Shown here in pieces: positions 1 through 14,075 of a DNA stretch of 64,000 nt. Where the stretch lies: assembly GCA_020809705.1 (NCBI GenBank), contig CP085827.1, forward strand, positions 3,534,001-3,598,000, in the 5' to 3' direction. The position numbers and the translations under genes were made by a program. Numbering within the stretch: the first letter of the stretch is position 1; each line of letters opens with the position of its first letter. Source of the DNA: Calonectria ilicicola (taxonomy: Eukaryota; Ascomycota; Sordariomycetes; Hypocreales; Nectriaceae). The notes below the pieces were generated by a model. The model was not told where the DNA came from. It did no database searches and saw nothing but the letters and a program-made list of their open reading frames with translations.

Positions 1-674
1 AAAGTAGAAGGACTACCACATACAACCAAAATTACTATTATAAAAATATTAATATAATAAGTAGAACAAGGCAATCCACTATTAAAAAAATCAAAGAATA
101 TAATCTAGCACTTCTAGAAAAAGAAAAAACAAATTATCTATAAATGCTAAAAGAATACCAAATAGAGTTAATAAAGAATATTTATAAACATCCCTTATAT
201 AACTATAAAGGCATTAATAAAACCCTTAAATGAGTTAAATAGATATTTTCCTTTAATAAGATAAAAAGAAAGTCGAACAAGTATATAAAAAATATAGCCT
301 ATATTAATACTTTAAAAAACTAAGATATAAATTATATAGATTATTATAACTATCCTCTATTACATAATAACTATAAGACTCAATTATAATGGACTTTATT
401 ATTGACCTTCCCTTATTAATAGATCCTATTATAAGAGTATATTATAATAATATTTTTATTATTATTAATTACTTTATAAAAGTAATATATTATCTCCCTT
501 ATAATAAAGTAATAAAAGAAGAATAATTTATCTATCTTTTTTTTTAAAATATAATTATTATATATAAACTATTAATTGAAATTATTTTAAATAGAGGACA
601 ACTATTTGTATTTAAGTTTTGGTAAAGCCTGATATCCTTAATGGGGTTAAACCATAAGCTAAGCATAGCCTTCT
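1..674 (+). mobile_element. Element C, Ty3/Gypsy-like retrotransposon, left part (integrase region, degenerate)
   Basis: This is the 3' part of a pol gene, interrupted on its right by element B. A short integrase-like stretch survives at 389-418 and reads MDFIIDLPLL, the usual core of Gypsy integrases. Stops surround it in all frames. The same sequence recurs on the plus strand near 12000-12660 and reverse-complemented near 6300-6950, which shows that A, B and C are related. The element resumes at 15315. The bases 670-674 (cttct) match the ctttt at 15315-15319 in four of five positions, consistent with a target duplication altered by a C-to-T change. The 5' end of C lies outside the window. 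Confidence 0.8.
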
Positions 675-1074
675 TGTTATGACCCAAACACCCAAAGGCG
701 GTAATCATAGGCAGAACCCCAACCAATCATAACAAAACTACCCTAGACCCACATAACTAGCCAATAAGAGTAAAGTCGAACAGCCCCTGTTTAACATCAT
801 CAAGGATTACAATGAATATTATTGAACCGACTCTATTCAACCATTATAATAATAAAACCTTAAATATAGTAATATATAGATAGATTAGGTCCTACTATAA
901 GGAATAGAATTAATTAGCTTTTAATATAACTTAATTATTTTAATTATAATTAATTATTATCTAATATAATACCTTTATTATTTTATTTACTATAATACAC
1001 CTAATTATCCTATTAATAATAAACCTTTTATTCTAATTAGTTTATTAAATTAGGAATTAATTAAATTATTATAT
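675..1074 (+). repeat. 5' LTR of element B
   Basis: The sequence starts TGTTATGACCCAAACACC and is about 400 bp long. It aligns along its length with 14076-15314 (minus the insert) and with the reverse complements of 4480-4879 and 10982-11381. Confidence 0.85.
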
Positions 1075-4000
1075 ATTAAAAGCTCTTATTTAATTAATTA
1101 CCTATATTAATAACTAAATAATAATAATATCTAAAAAGAACCTTACCGCCATTACTCCTTCTAATAATACTAAATTAACTATAGAATTATAGTAGATTAA
1201 GAAGAAACTTATAAATATATAAGCTTAATTTAAAATAAAAAAAGCTAGAACTATTATAATTAAAAAAAGTAAGGGTAAAGATATTAGTAAAATTCTAAGA
1301 TCCCCAGCCTTAGAACCCTTTCTAGGAAAAGCTGCTAATATAGTCCCCTTCCTTACCTAAATGAAGGAATACTTTTACTTCTTCTTAATTTAACTTATAA
1401 CTCCTAAAGCCTAAATATTATATACTAAAACCCTTCTTTAAAAAGATATAAGAGTATAGTTTAAATCTATTATAAGAGATTATTTGAAAAATAAGAATAA
1501 TATTAATTAAACTAAAGAAATTTAAGAAATTTTTAAAGATTAGGAAAATTTTAAGATTATTATTAAAGATAATTTTAATATAATTAATATAAAATAATAA
1601 GTTATAAATTAATTATATAAGCTTAAATAAATAAAATCTTATAGCTAATATTTAACTAAGTTTAAAAGAATTATAGTATAAATAGCCTAAAATAATAATA
1701 TATTAATAAAACTTTATTATAAAGGTTTAAAAGGTGAAGTTAAGAATGAAATCTATAAGGAAGATTGGTTAAAAAACTCTTAAAATATATTAAAAGTATT
1801 ATTAAAATTAATAAAAGATAATTTAACTAATATAAAGAATACGCCTAAGATAATAAAACCTTATATATTCTAAATAAAGAAAAAATCTAAAATAAGTAAT
1901 AAAGTATTATACATAGGACTCATTCAGGACTAATAGAACTTGGCGCTACCTAGGGTTATAATAAAAGTAAGATTATTTACTTTAATTATAAAAAAAAGGA
2001 TATAAATCCTTTAAATATTACTCTTTAAGAATAAGAAATTAGTTTAAACCTATACTAGAAGGATAGAAATAATTTAATATTATAAAAAATTAATAGATCT
2101 TAGTACTAGAGGGAAAAGGGAATACTATAAGAAAAGTTATTCTTACTATCATCTCCAAGCATAAACCAACTACTATTATCAAATAATAAAAAAAGTTATA
2201 AATTATAAAAAGTTAAGCTTATCTTATAATAAGAAGTTAATAAAGCTATTTATAAAGTATAATTAATTAAAGAAAAAGAAAAAACATGCCTATTATATAA
2301 ATAATTAAAATGAGCTAAAGAAATAGAAATCCTTATATCTATACTAGACATCCATACTAATAAAGCCCTAATATAATAGGATACTTACACTTATAATAAA
2401 AACAGGAAAAGAAGGTAGATAACTAGCCTACAGAAAATAACATAACAAATCAGGGAACCCTTATAGGATAGAGATAAAATATTTCTACTAGCCTAAAGTA
2501 AGTGATAACTAGGAAACCTTAACTTTCAACTAATCTAACACCTAAAGAATAACCCCTAATTAAACATAATATATAAAAAATATAAAGAAATTTTATAAAT
2601 AAGCTACTATAATTACAATTATTTTATCTATATAAAATAAAAATAAAAAATAATATACTTTCCTATTAAAGTAGAAGATATAGTTATTTATTATATTTAT
2701 AGAAGATACTTCAACTGGTATAAAGTTATAGAAAGAAACCCTTACTACCAATTTACTATATTAGAACTAGGCAAGCCTAAGTTCCTTAATTATAATAAGC
2801 TACCCTAAAATAAATACCAAGACCTCAAGTATAATATCTACATACTAAATAAAGTAACAGCCTAGTACTAAATAAAATCAAAAAATAAGTAAAGCCCTCT
2901 ATAAAAGAGCAACAGGAGCAGCTAGGGTAATAACCTTTAAAGTTACTAAAAGAACTTCCTAAAAAGCTCTATATTTTATAACCAAAGAGTAACCTTAATA
3001 ATAATTAAAAATAAAAGTAAGGATTAAAGGAAAGTAATATAATACTATAATAGATAATAGAGCTAAATAAAACTACATTAATCCTTAAGTAATTAACTAA
3101 TTTCAGCTACTATAGATAATAAAAGCTAATCTATATAAAATTATTAATATAAAAAGAACCTCTTTCAGTTACAATAATAGTATTATAGATAAAAAGATTG
3201 ATTATTTAAAAGTCTTTATTAAAAAAAAGAACTAAGAAATAATCTTTAATATTATTAATATCAGATAATATAATTTAATTTTAGGATATCTATAGTTATA
3301 TTAATATAACCCTAATATCTACTAGTGTACTAGCCAGATGTAAATATCTAAGGAGTATAATATAATTAATAATATTTTTATAAAATATAATAAAAGATCT
3401 TAAACTCCTAGTTTTAATTAAATAGAAGATATAAATAAAGAAGAATCTTTATTACCTAAAGAAATAAAATATAAATATAAGAACAATTAAAAAAAATAAA
3501 AGTAATAAATAATTATCTACCTTAGAATATAATTCTAATAAATTAATAAAAGCCTTAAAAAATAAAGGCTAAAGTAAAAATAAATAAACTATATAATATA
3601 CCCCTATAATACTGAATCTATAAAAAGCTCTTTATAGAAGAACTAGATACTAGATTACCTAAGTTTAGCTAGTAAAATCATAAAATCATCCTTAAAGATA
3701 GATCTAATATCTAATTTTACCCTATTTATAATCTTAATTAAATCAAGCTTAATATCTTAAAGGAATATATTTAAAATATACTTAAAAAGGAATATATCTA
3801 TATTTTAAATTTTAAAGCTAATTACTTTATTATATTTATACCTAAGAAAAATAAAAAGCCATACCTTATTATAAATTACTAATAGCTTAATAATATTATT
3901 ATTAAAGATTATACTTTATTACTATTAATTAATAAAATAAAGGATTATCTTTATAAAGCTAATATCTTTACTACATTAGATTTTAAAAAGTATATAATCT

Positions 4001-4479
4001 TATTTATATTAAAGAAGAATATAAATGGAAAACTACTTTTTAAATTAAGTTTAGATTATTTAAATACCTAATTATACCTTTTAAACTTATAAATACACTA
4101 GTATCATTCTAGCAAATAATAATTAATATATTATAAAAATACTTAAATATCTTTATAATTTATTACCTAAATAATATTCTTATTTTCTTTAAAAATAAAG
4201 AAAAATATAAAAAATATATTTATAAAATCTTAAAAGCCCTTTAAAATACCAAACTTTTAATTAAATTAAAAAAAGCAAGTTCTATACCTAAAAAATAGAA
4301 TTTCTAAAATATATTATTAATTCTAATGAAATTTACATGGACCTAAAGAAAATCATTATAATAAAAGATTAAAAGGAATTTACTAATATAAAGAAAGTAT
4401 AAGCCTTCTTTAGATTTATTAATTATTACTAAAGATTTATTAAGGGATTTAATAATATTACCTTAAGTATAATAGAATT

Positions 4480-4879
4480 TATAACAGTCTGGTTAATTCC
4501 CAACTTAATAAACCAATCAGAATGAAGGGTTTATTATTAGCAGGATGATTAGGCGCGTTATAGTAAAATAAAATAATAGAAGTATTATATTAGGTAATAA
4601 TCAATCGCAATTAAAATAACTAAATTATATTAAAAGCTGATTAGTTCTATTCCTTATAGTAGGATCTGATCTATCTATATACTACTATATCTAAGGTTCC
4701 ATTATTATAATAATTAAATAGAGTTAGTTTAATAATATTTATTATAATCTTTGATGATGTTAAATAGGGGCTATTTGACTTTACTCTTATTGGCTAGTTA
4801 TGTAGGTCTAGAGTAGTTTTATTATGATTGGTTGGGGTTCTGTCTATGGTTATTGCCTTTAGGTATTTAGGTTATAATA
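4480..4879 (-). repeat. 3' LTR of element A (left side on the plus strand)
   Basis: This is 400 bp, the reverse complement of the family LTR. It begins tataacagtctgg at the target junction and ends ggttataata at its inner edge. Confidence 0.88.
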
Positions 4880-7800
4880 TAATACTTTCCCTTTTATTGG
4901 TCTTATCCTAAGGCTAGGTAAATAGGCTAGTTTTCTTATTTGTGATTATTATATATTTTTTCTCTTTTTATCTTCTTATAGTCTGGGTATTAATAGGATA
5001 TTAGGTTGTGTTACTAAGGTTATGTTTTATTTTAAGATAATTAAAGCTTATTAAAAGAATATTATTAAATTAATTAATAAATTTAATTTTAAAATATTTT
5101 ATTATTTAGCTTATTTTTATATTAGGTAGTTATTTTATATTATAGTTAAGGGAAAAAGCTATTATAAATTTTATATAAAGAATAAATATTTTGGTTATAA
5201 TTTTAAAGGTATTTTTACTTAAATTTATAAGTATATTTTTCTTTTTACTTTTATATATTTATTTCTTTTTAATTAAGTAAGTTTTTTATAAGAAGGATTA
5301 AATTAATAAAGAGAAAGAGAAGATTAAAGTAGATTTAATAAGTGCTTTAGCTTAATTGTAATATTTATGTACTTAGGAGTATTATTTATATAAGAAGGTA
5401 AAGAAGATAATTTCTTAAGATTATAAGAATTTAAATAAATTAGAAGAAAAGGAGCATGCTAAGATATTAGTATTATTAGAGGTATAATTACTTAAGGATT
5501 ATAAGGTTATTGATTGGAGTGGTTTGCTTGATTTTCTTTGTATTAATTTTGGAGAAATGCTTTTAGTATCTTTAAGTAATATATAAGGTATTTAATAGGT
5601 TTTTAGATTATTTCTTTATAATCTTTTTATTTAATTTTAAATTTCTTATTTTCTTTTTTTCTTTATAGGATTTTTTTAACTTTTTATTAGTCTTCTAGGT
5701 TTTCTATTTGTGGTTTATAGTTAGGTTCTATATTAACTTAGATGCTATTATTAGGTTCTAGTAGTGAAATATAGAAGATAAAGTGAACTTTAATATTATT
5801 TAGGAGGTTGAGTTTATAGTTATTTTCTGATATTTTTTTTAATTAGATATGGTTTAATTTATATAAAGTTGATTTTTTTATTTTATCTTTTTATTATAAG
5901 ATTTTTTATTATTAGGTAGATTATATCTTCCTTTAAAAAGGATAATCCTTTTAGCCTTTTTAAATTATAATATCTTTTTATTATATTATAAATAAACTTA
6001 AGTTCTATTTTTATTTCTTTATATAATTTTCTTAAATTATTTAATTTAATTATAACTTTTATTTAAATTATACTTTCTAAGGGAGCTTAATAAATATTTA
6101 GTATAAAGCTAAAATTAGCTTTTATTAATATTATTTTAATATTATAATTATAAAATATATTATATATTAACTATATAATAAGTAATTTTTCTACTTAATT
6201 AATTTACTTATAGTTAATATAGTATTATAGATATTGCTTAATTTCCTGGTTTTAGTGTTTGGTTTATCTATTTATTTAGGGGTAGAAAACTATGCTTAGC
6301 TTATAGTTTAATCCTATTAAGGATATTAGGCTTTACTAAAATTTAAATATAAATAATTATCCTCTATCCAAAATAATTTCGATTGGTAATCTATATATAA
6401 TAATTATATATTAAAAGAAAAAGTAAATAAATTATTTCTTTTTTATTACTTTATTATAAGAAAGGTAATATATTACTTTTATAAAATAATTAATAATAAT
6501 AAAAATACTATTATAGTATACTTCTATAGTAGGGTTTACTAATAAGGAAAGGTTAGTAATAAAGTTTATTATAATTAAATCTTATGGTTATTATGTAATA
6601 GAGGATGGTTGTAATAATCTATATGGTTTATATCTTGGTTTTTTAGAGTATTAATATAGATTGCATTTCTTATATACTTGTTTAACTTTTTTTTTATCTT
6701 ATTAAAGGAAAATATTTATTTGATTTGTTTAAGGGTTTTATTAATGTCTTTGTGGTTATATAAGGGATATTTATAAATATCCTTTATTAGTTTTATTTGG
6801 TATTCCTTTGGTATTTATAGGTAGTTTGTTTTCTTTTCTTCTAAAAGTATTAGATTATATTTTTTAATTTTTCTTAGTAGTAGATTACTTTATTCTACTT
6901 ATTGTATTGGTATTTCTATAATAGTGGTTCTAGTTGTATATAGTAATCCTCTTATTTTTATAGTAGTAATTATTTTCTTTATTTCTATTATCATTCTATT
7001 GATTAGGGCTTATTTTAATTTTTTATTAGTATTATAGATTAATAGTTTTTTCTATATTTTTAGTTTTTCTATATTATAATTAGGTTAATAGCTAATTATA
7101 TTAGTATAGCTATTTTTAGTTCCTTTAATATAAATAATTTAGTAATTAAATTTAGATAGGTATTTTGTATATTATAGTTATTTTTTACTAAGTTTTTAAG
7201 TAATTGTAAAGTAAGTAATATTTTTATAATTAATATATATTATAATTTTATAATTACTTTCTAATAAGTATTATTAGAATTCTTTAAAAGTATTAATAAT
7301 AATAAGGAATTCTTTATTATAGATAGGGTAGTTTAGCTTAGAGCTATATAGCTTATATAAATAGAATACTATAAGATATAGATTTCCTTATTTATCTTAT
7401 TATCCAATCTAGGCCTCTAAAGCAAAATCCAATATATTAGTTTCTAGCTTTATAGGCTTATTAGGGTTGAATATTATAAGGATAGGTTCTTCTAAAATAG
7501 TATTTCTTATAGCTTTGAATAATTATTATACTTTATTTTCTTATTAAAAGATAATTCCTTTCTTAATTAATTCTATTATACCTAAGGTAATTTTATTAAA
7601 TCCCTTAATAAATCTTTAGTAATAATTAATAAATCTAAGGAAGGCTTATATTTTCTTTATATTAATAAATTCCTTCTAATCTTTTATTATAGTAACTTTC
7701 TTTAGGTCTATATGAATTTTATTAGGGCTAATAATATATCCTAGAAATTCTACTTCTTGAGTGTAGAACTTACTTTTTTCTAATTTAATTAGGAGTTTGG

Positions 7801-10800
7801 TATCTTAGAGGGCTTTTAAGACCTTATAAATATATTCTTTATATTCTTTTTTATTTTTAAAGAAAATGAGGATATTATTTAGATAATAGATAATAAAGAT
7901 ATTTAAATATTTTTGTAATATATTGGTTATTATTTATTAGAATAATGTTGGTGTATTTATGAGTTTAAAAGGTATAATTAGGTATTTAAATAATCTAAAC
8001 TTTATTTAGAAAGTGGTTTTTTATTTATATTCTTTTTTAATATAAATAAGATTATATACTTCTTTAAGATTTAATATAGTAAAGATATTGGCTTTATAAA
8101 GGTGATTTTTTATTTTATTAATTAATAGTAGTGGAGTATAATTTTTAATAATAATATTATTAAGTTATTAGTAATTTATAATAAGGTATAATTTTTTATT
8201 TTTCTTAGATATAAATATGATAGAGTAATTAGCTTTAGAGTTTAAAATATAGATATATCCCTTTTTAAGTATATCTTAGATATATTCCTTTAAGGTATTA
8301 AGCTTGATTTGGTTAAAATTATAAATAAGGTAAAATTAGGTATTAGATTTATCTTTAAGGATGATTTTATAATCCTATTAGCTAAACTTAAGTAATCTAA
8401 TGTTTAGTTTTTCTATAAAGAGCTTTTTGTAAATTTAGTATTATAGGGGTATATTATATAGTCTATTTATTTCTACTTTAGCCTTTATTTTTTAAGGTTT
8501 TTATTAATTTATTAGAATTATATTTTAAAATAAATAATTATTTATTATTTTTACTTTTTTTAATTATTCTTATATTTATATTTTATTTCTTTAAGTAATA
8601 AAGATTCTCCTTTACTTATATCTCTTATTTAATTAAGATTAGAAGTTTAAGATCTTTTATTATAGTTTATGGAAATATTACTAGCTATATTATACTCCTT
8701 AGGTATTTACATTTGGCTAATATACTAGCAGATATTAGGATTATATTAGTATAACCATAGATACCTTAAAACTAGGTTATATTATCTAATATTAATAATA
8801 TTAAAGGTTATTTCTTAGTTCTTTCCTTTAATAAAGACTTTTAGGTAATTAATCTTTTTATTTATAATATTATTATTATATTTAAAGGATATTCCTTTTA
8901 TATTAATAATCTTATATAAGTTAGCTTTTATTATCTATAGTAACTAAAATTTATTAATTATTTAAGAATTTATATAATTTTACTTAACTCTACTATCTAC
9001 TATAGTATTATATTATTTTCTTTTAATCCTTACTTTTACTTCTAGTTATTATTAAGGTTATTCTTTGGTTATAAAGTATAGAGCTTTTTTAAGGAGTTCT
9101 TTTAGTAACTCTAGGGATTATTACCCTAGCCACTCTTATTACTCTTTTATAAAGGGCTCTACTTATTTTTTAATTTTATTTAGTATTAGATTATTGCTTT
9201 ATTTATTATATAGATATTATATTTAGGGTCTTAATATTTATTTTAGGGTAGCTTGTTATAATTAAGGAACTTAAATTTATTTAGTTTTAATATAATGAAC
9301 TAGTAGTAGGGATTTCTTTTTATTACTTTATATTAATTGAAATATCTTCTATAAGTATAATAAATAATTATATTTTCTACTTTAATAAAAAAGTATATTA
9401 TATATTATTTTTACTTTATATATTAAAAATAATTATAATTATAATAACTTACCTATAAAATATTCTTATATTCTTTATATATTATATTTAATTTAAGGTT
9501 ATCCTCCTTATATTAGATAGATTAAGGATTATAGTTTCCTAGTTACTATTTGCTTTATATAAATAGAAAGACTTTATCTCTATTCTATAAGGGTTTTCTA
9601 ATTTATTAAGCTATTCTTTTAATATTAATTATCTATTTCCTATTTCCATTTTTATTATAGGTATAAGTATCCTACTATACTAATACTTTATTAATATATA
9701 TATCTAGGATAGATATAGGGATTCCTATCTTTTTGGCTTATTTTAATTATTTGTAAGGAAGGCAGGATTGGCCTTCTTATTAGATTGATTATACTTTTTG
9801 GATAGCTTTATTGATTTCTTATTATAAAGTGAGTTTTACTTTATATAACTTATAGTTTTCTATATATTACTTAACTATAGTAATTAGTTTATATTTTTTA
9901 ATAATAATAAGAATAACTTTTCCTATAATATCCTCTTTTTCTTTTAATACTAAGATTTATTAAGTTTTTATAGTATTAAGTTATTTCTATTCTTCTAATA
10001 TAGGTTTAAATTAATTTCCTATTTTTGGAGAGTAGTATTTAAAGGATTTATATTCTTTCTTTTTATAATTAAAGTAAGTAATCTTACTTTTATTATATCC
10101 CTAGGTAATACTAAGTTCTATTAGTTTTAAATAAGTCCTATATATAGTACTTTATTACTTATTTTAGATTTTTCTTTTATTTAGGATATATAGGTTTTTA
10201 TTATCTTGGGTATATTCTTTATATTAGTTAAATTATTTTTTATTAATTTTAATAATACTTTTAATATACTTTAAGAATTTCTCTAACCAATTTTCTTTAT
10301 AGATTTTATTCTTAACTTCACTTTTCAAGCCTTTATAATAAAGTTTTATTAATATATTATTATTTTAAGCTATTTATATTATAATTCTTTTAAATTTAAC
10401 TAAATATTAGTTATAAGATTTTATTTATTTAAGTTTATATAATTAATTTATAGTTTATTATTTTATATTAATTATATTAAAATTATCTTTAATAGTGGTT
10501 TTGAAATATTCCTAGTCTTTAAAGATCTTTTAAATCTTTTTATTTTAATTAGTATTATCTTTATTTTCTAAATAATCTCTTATAATAGGTTTAAATCATA
10601 CTCCTACATCCTCTTAAAAGAGGATTTTAATATATAGTATCTAGGCTTTAAGGATTATAAGTTGTATTAGGAAGAAATAGAAGTATCCTTTTATTTAAGT
10701 AAAGAAGAGGACTATATTAGCAGCTTTTCCTAGAAAAGGTTCTAAGATTGGGGGTTTTAGAATTTTACTAATATCTTTACCCTTATTTCCTTTAATTATA

Positions 10801-10981
10801 ATAATTCTAGCTTTTTTTATTTTAAATTATACTTATATATTTATAAGTTTCTTCTTGACCTACTATAGTTCTATAATTAACTTAATATTATTAGAAGGAG
10901 TAATAGTAGTAGAATTCTTTCTAAATATTATTATTACTTAATTATTAATATAAATAATTAATTAAATAAAAGCTTTTAATA

Positions 10982-11381
10982 TATAATAATTTAATTAATT
11001 CTTAATTTAATAAATTAATTAAAATAAAAGGTTTATTATTAATAGGATGATTAAATATATTATAATAAAATAAAGTAATAAAAGTATTATATTAAATAAT
11101 AGTTAATTATAATTAAGGTAATTAAATTATATTAAAAGTTAATTAATTCCATTTCTTATAGTAGGATCTGATCTATTTATATATTATTATATCTAAGGTT
11201 CTATTATTATAATAGTTAAATAAAGTTAGTTTAATAATGTTTATTATAATCTTCGGTGATGTTGAACGGGGGCTGTTCGACTTTACTTTTATTAACTGGT
11301 TATGTAGGTCTAGGGTAGTTTTGTTATGATTGGTTGGGGTTCTGCCCGTGGTCACCGCCTTTGGGTGTTTGGGTTATAATA
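10982..11381 (-). repeat. 5' LTR of element A (right side on the plus strand)
   Basis: This 400-bp partner of 4480-4879 ends at the junction in gggttataata, directly before the gaatt duplication. The outer half is less mutated than the inner half: it still has CG-containing stretches around 11250-11370. Confidence 0.88.
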
Positions 11382-14075
11382 GAATTAACTAAAAAAGGAA
11401 TTATCTTTTAATAAAGAAATAAAGTATAATAATTATTTAAAGTTATAAAAAATACTATCTTAAAAGAACCTATCCTTATAATATTCAACCTTAATAAGTT
11501 TATAGAGCTAGAAATCAATATATCAGACTTTACCCTAAAAGCCTAGATTAGATAATAAGATAAATAAAGAAATCTATATCCTATAATATTCTACTTATAT
11601 AAGCTATATAGCCTTAAGCTAAATTACTTTATCTATAATAAAGAATTCCTTATTATTATTAATACTTTTAAAAAATTCTAATAATACCTTTTAAAAAATA
11701 ATTATAAAATTATAATATATATTAACTATAAAAACATTACTTACTTTACAATTACTTAAAAACTTAATAAAAGGCAACTACAATATATAAAATATCTATC
11801 CAAATTTGATTATTAAATTATTTATATTAAAAGGACTGAGAATAATTATACCAATATAATTAGCTACCAATTTAACTATAATATAAAAAAACTAAAAATA
11901 TAGAAAAAATTATTAATCTATAATACTAATAGAGAACTAAAATAAACCCTAATTAATAGAATAATAATAAAAATAAAAAAAATAATTACCACTATAAAAG
12001 TAGAAGGATTACTATATATAACTAGAACTACTACCACAGAAATACTAATATAACAAGTAGAACAAAGTAATCCACTACTAAGGAAAATTAAAAAATATAA
12101 TCTAGTACTTCTAGAAGAAGAAAAAATAAATTATTTATAAGTATTAAAGAAATATTAAATAAAGTTAATAAAGGATATTTATAAATATTTCTTATATAAC
12201 TATAAAGGTATTAATAAAACCCTTAAATAAGTTAAATAGATATTTTCCTTTAATAAAATAAAAAAGAAAGTTAAATAAGTATATAAAAAATGCAATCTAT
12301 ATTAATACTTTAAAAAACCAAGATATAAACTATATAGATTATTATAATTATCCTTTATTATATAATAACTATAAGACTTAATTATAATAAACTTTATTAT
12401 TAACCTTCTTTTATTAGTAGACCCTATTATAGGAGTATATTATAATAGTATTTTCATTATTATTAATTACTTTATAAAAGTAATATATTATCTTCTTTAT
12501 AATAAAATAATAAAAGAAAAATAATTTATTTACCTTTTCTTTCAATATATAATTATTATATATAAACTACTAACTAAAATCATCTTAAATAAAGGATAAC
12601 TATTTATATCTAAATTTTAGTAAAGCCTAATATTCTTAATAGGATTAAATTATAAGTTAAGTATAATATTTTATCTTTAAATAGATAGATAAATTAAATA
12701 TTAAAATTAAGAAATTAAATAATATTTATAATATTATATTAATTATAAATAAACCAATTAGGTAGAAAAATTACCTATTATATAATTAATATATAATATA
12801 TCCTACAATCACAATATTAAAACAATACTAATAAAAGCCAACTTTAACTTTATATTAAACATTTACTAAGCCCCCTTAAAAAATATAATTTAAGTAAAAG
12901 CTATAATTAAGTTAGATGATTTAAGAAAATTATATAAAGAAATAAAGATAGAACTTAAGTTTATTTATAATATAATAAAAAGATATTATAATCTAAAAAG
13001 ATTAAAGGGATTATCCTTTTTAAAAGAAGATATAGTCTACCTAATAACAAAAAATCTTATAATAAAAAAATAAAATAAAAAAATCAACTTTATATAAATT
13101 AAATTATACCCTATTAAAAGAAAAATATTAAAAAACAACTATAAACTCGACCTCCTAGATAATATTAAAGTTTACTTTATCTTCCATATTTTATTACTAG
13201 AACCTAGTAATAGTATCTAAGTTAATATAGAATCTAGCTATAAACCACAAATAGAAAATCTAGAAGATTAATAGAAAATTAAAAAATCCTATAAAAAAGA
13301 GAAAAAGATAGAAAATTTAAAATTAAATAGAAAGATTATAAAAAAACAATCTAGGAACCTACTAAATATCTTATATATTATTTAAAGATATTAAAAGTAT
13401 TTCTTTAAAATTAATATAAAAAAAATCAAGTAAACTACTTTAATTAATAACCCTATAATCCTTAAGTAATTATATCTCTAATAATACTAATACCTTAGTA
13501 TACTCCTTTTCTTCCAATTCATCCAAATTCTTATAACCCTAAGAAATCATCTCCTTTACCTTCTTATATAAATAATACTCCTAAATATATAAATACTATA
13601 ATTAAACTAAAGTACTTATTAAATCTACCTTAGCCTTCTCTTTCTCCCTATTAATCTAATCCTTCTTATAAGAAATCTACTTAATTAAAAAGAAATAAAT
13701 ATATAAAAATAAAAAAAGAATATACTTATAAACCTAAATAAAAACACCCCTAAAATCACAGCTAGAATATTTATTCTTTATATAAAATTTACAATAACTT
13801 TTTCCTTTAATTATAATATAGGATAGCTACTTAGTATAAAAATAAGCCAAATAATAAAATATTTTAAAATTAAATTTATTAATTAATTTAATAATATTCT
13901 TTTAATAAGCTTTAATTATCTTAAAATAAAGTATAATCTTAATAATATAACCTAATATCCTATTAATACCTAGACTATAAGAAGATAAAAAGAGAAAAAA
14001 TATATAATAGTTATAAGTAGGGAAACTAGCCTATTTACCTGGCCTTAGGATAAGACTAATAAGAGGGGAGTATTA

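Larger units (their letters stand above)
4480..11381 (-). mobile_element. Element A, full-length LTR retrotransposon on the minus strand inside pol of element B
   Basis: This 6902-bp insertion is flanked by the perfect 5-bp direct repeat gaatt at 4475-4479 and 11382-11386. Both LTRs are 400 bp. The internal region runs gag (about 10600-10900), pol with RT (about 7560-8440), then integrase (about 6400-7000) when read on the minus strand. The RT catalytic box reads YYLNNILIF on the minus strand near 7865-7890, so both catalytic aspartates have become asparagine. No intact open frame remains. The reading frame of element B's RT continues directly across the insertion, from aatagaatt at 4471-4479 to gaattaac at 11382. 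Confidence 0.9.

Noticed and set aside
544..726. 60-codon minus-strand frame in the AT-rich block, and its relative at 11173-11355
   Set aside because: Both fall on LTR sequence that repeats several times in the window. They are not genes.
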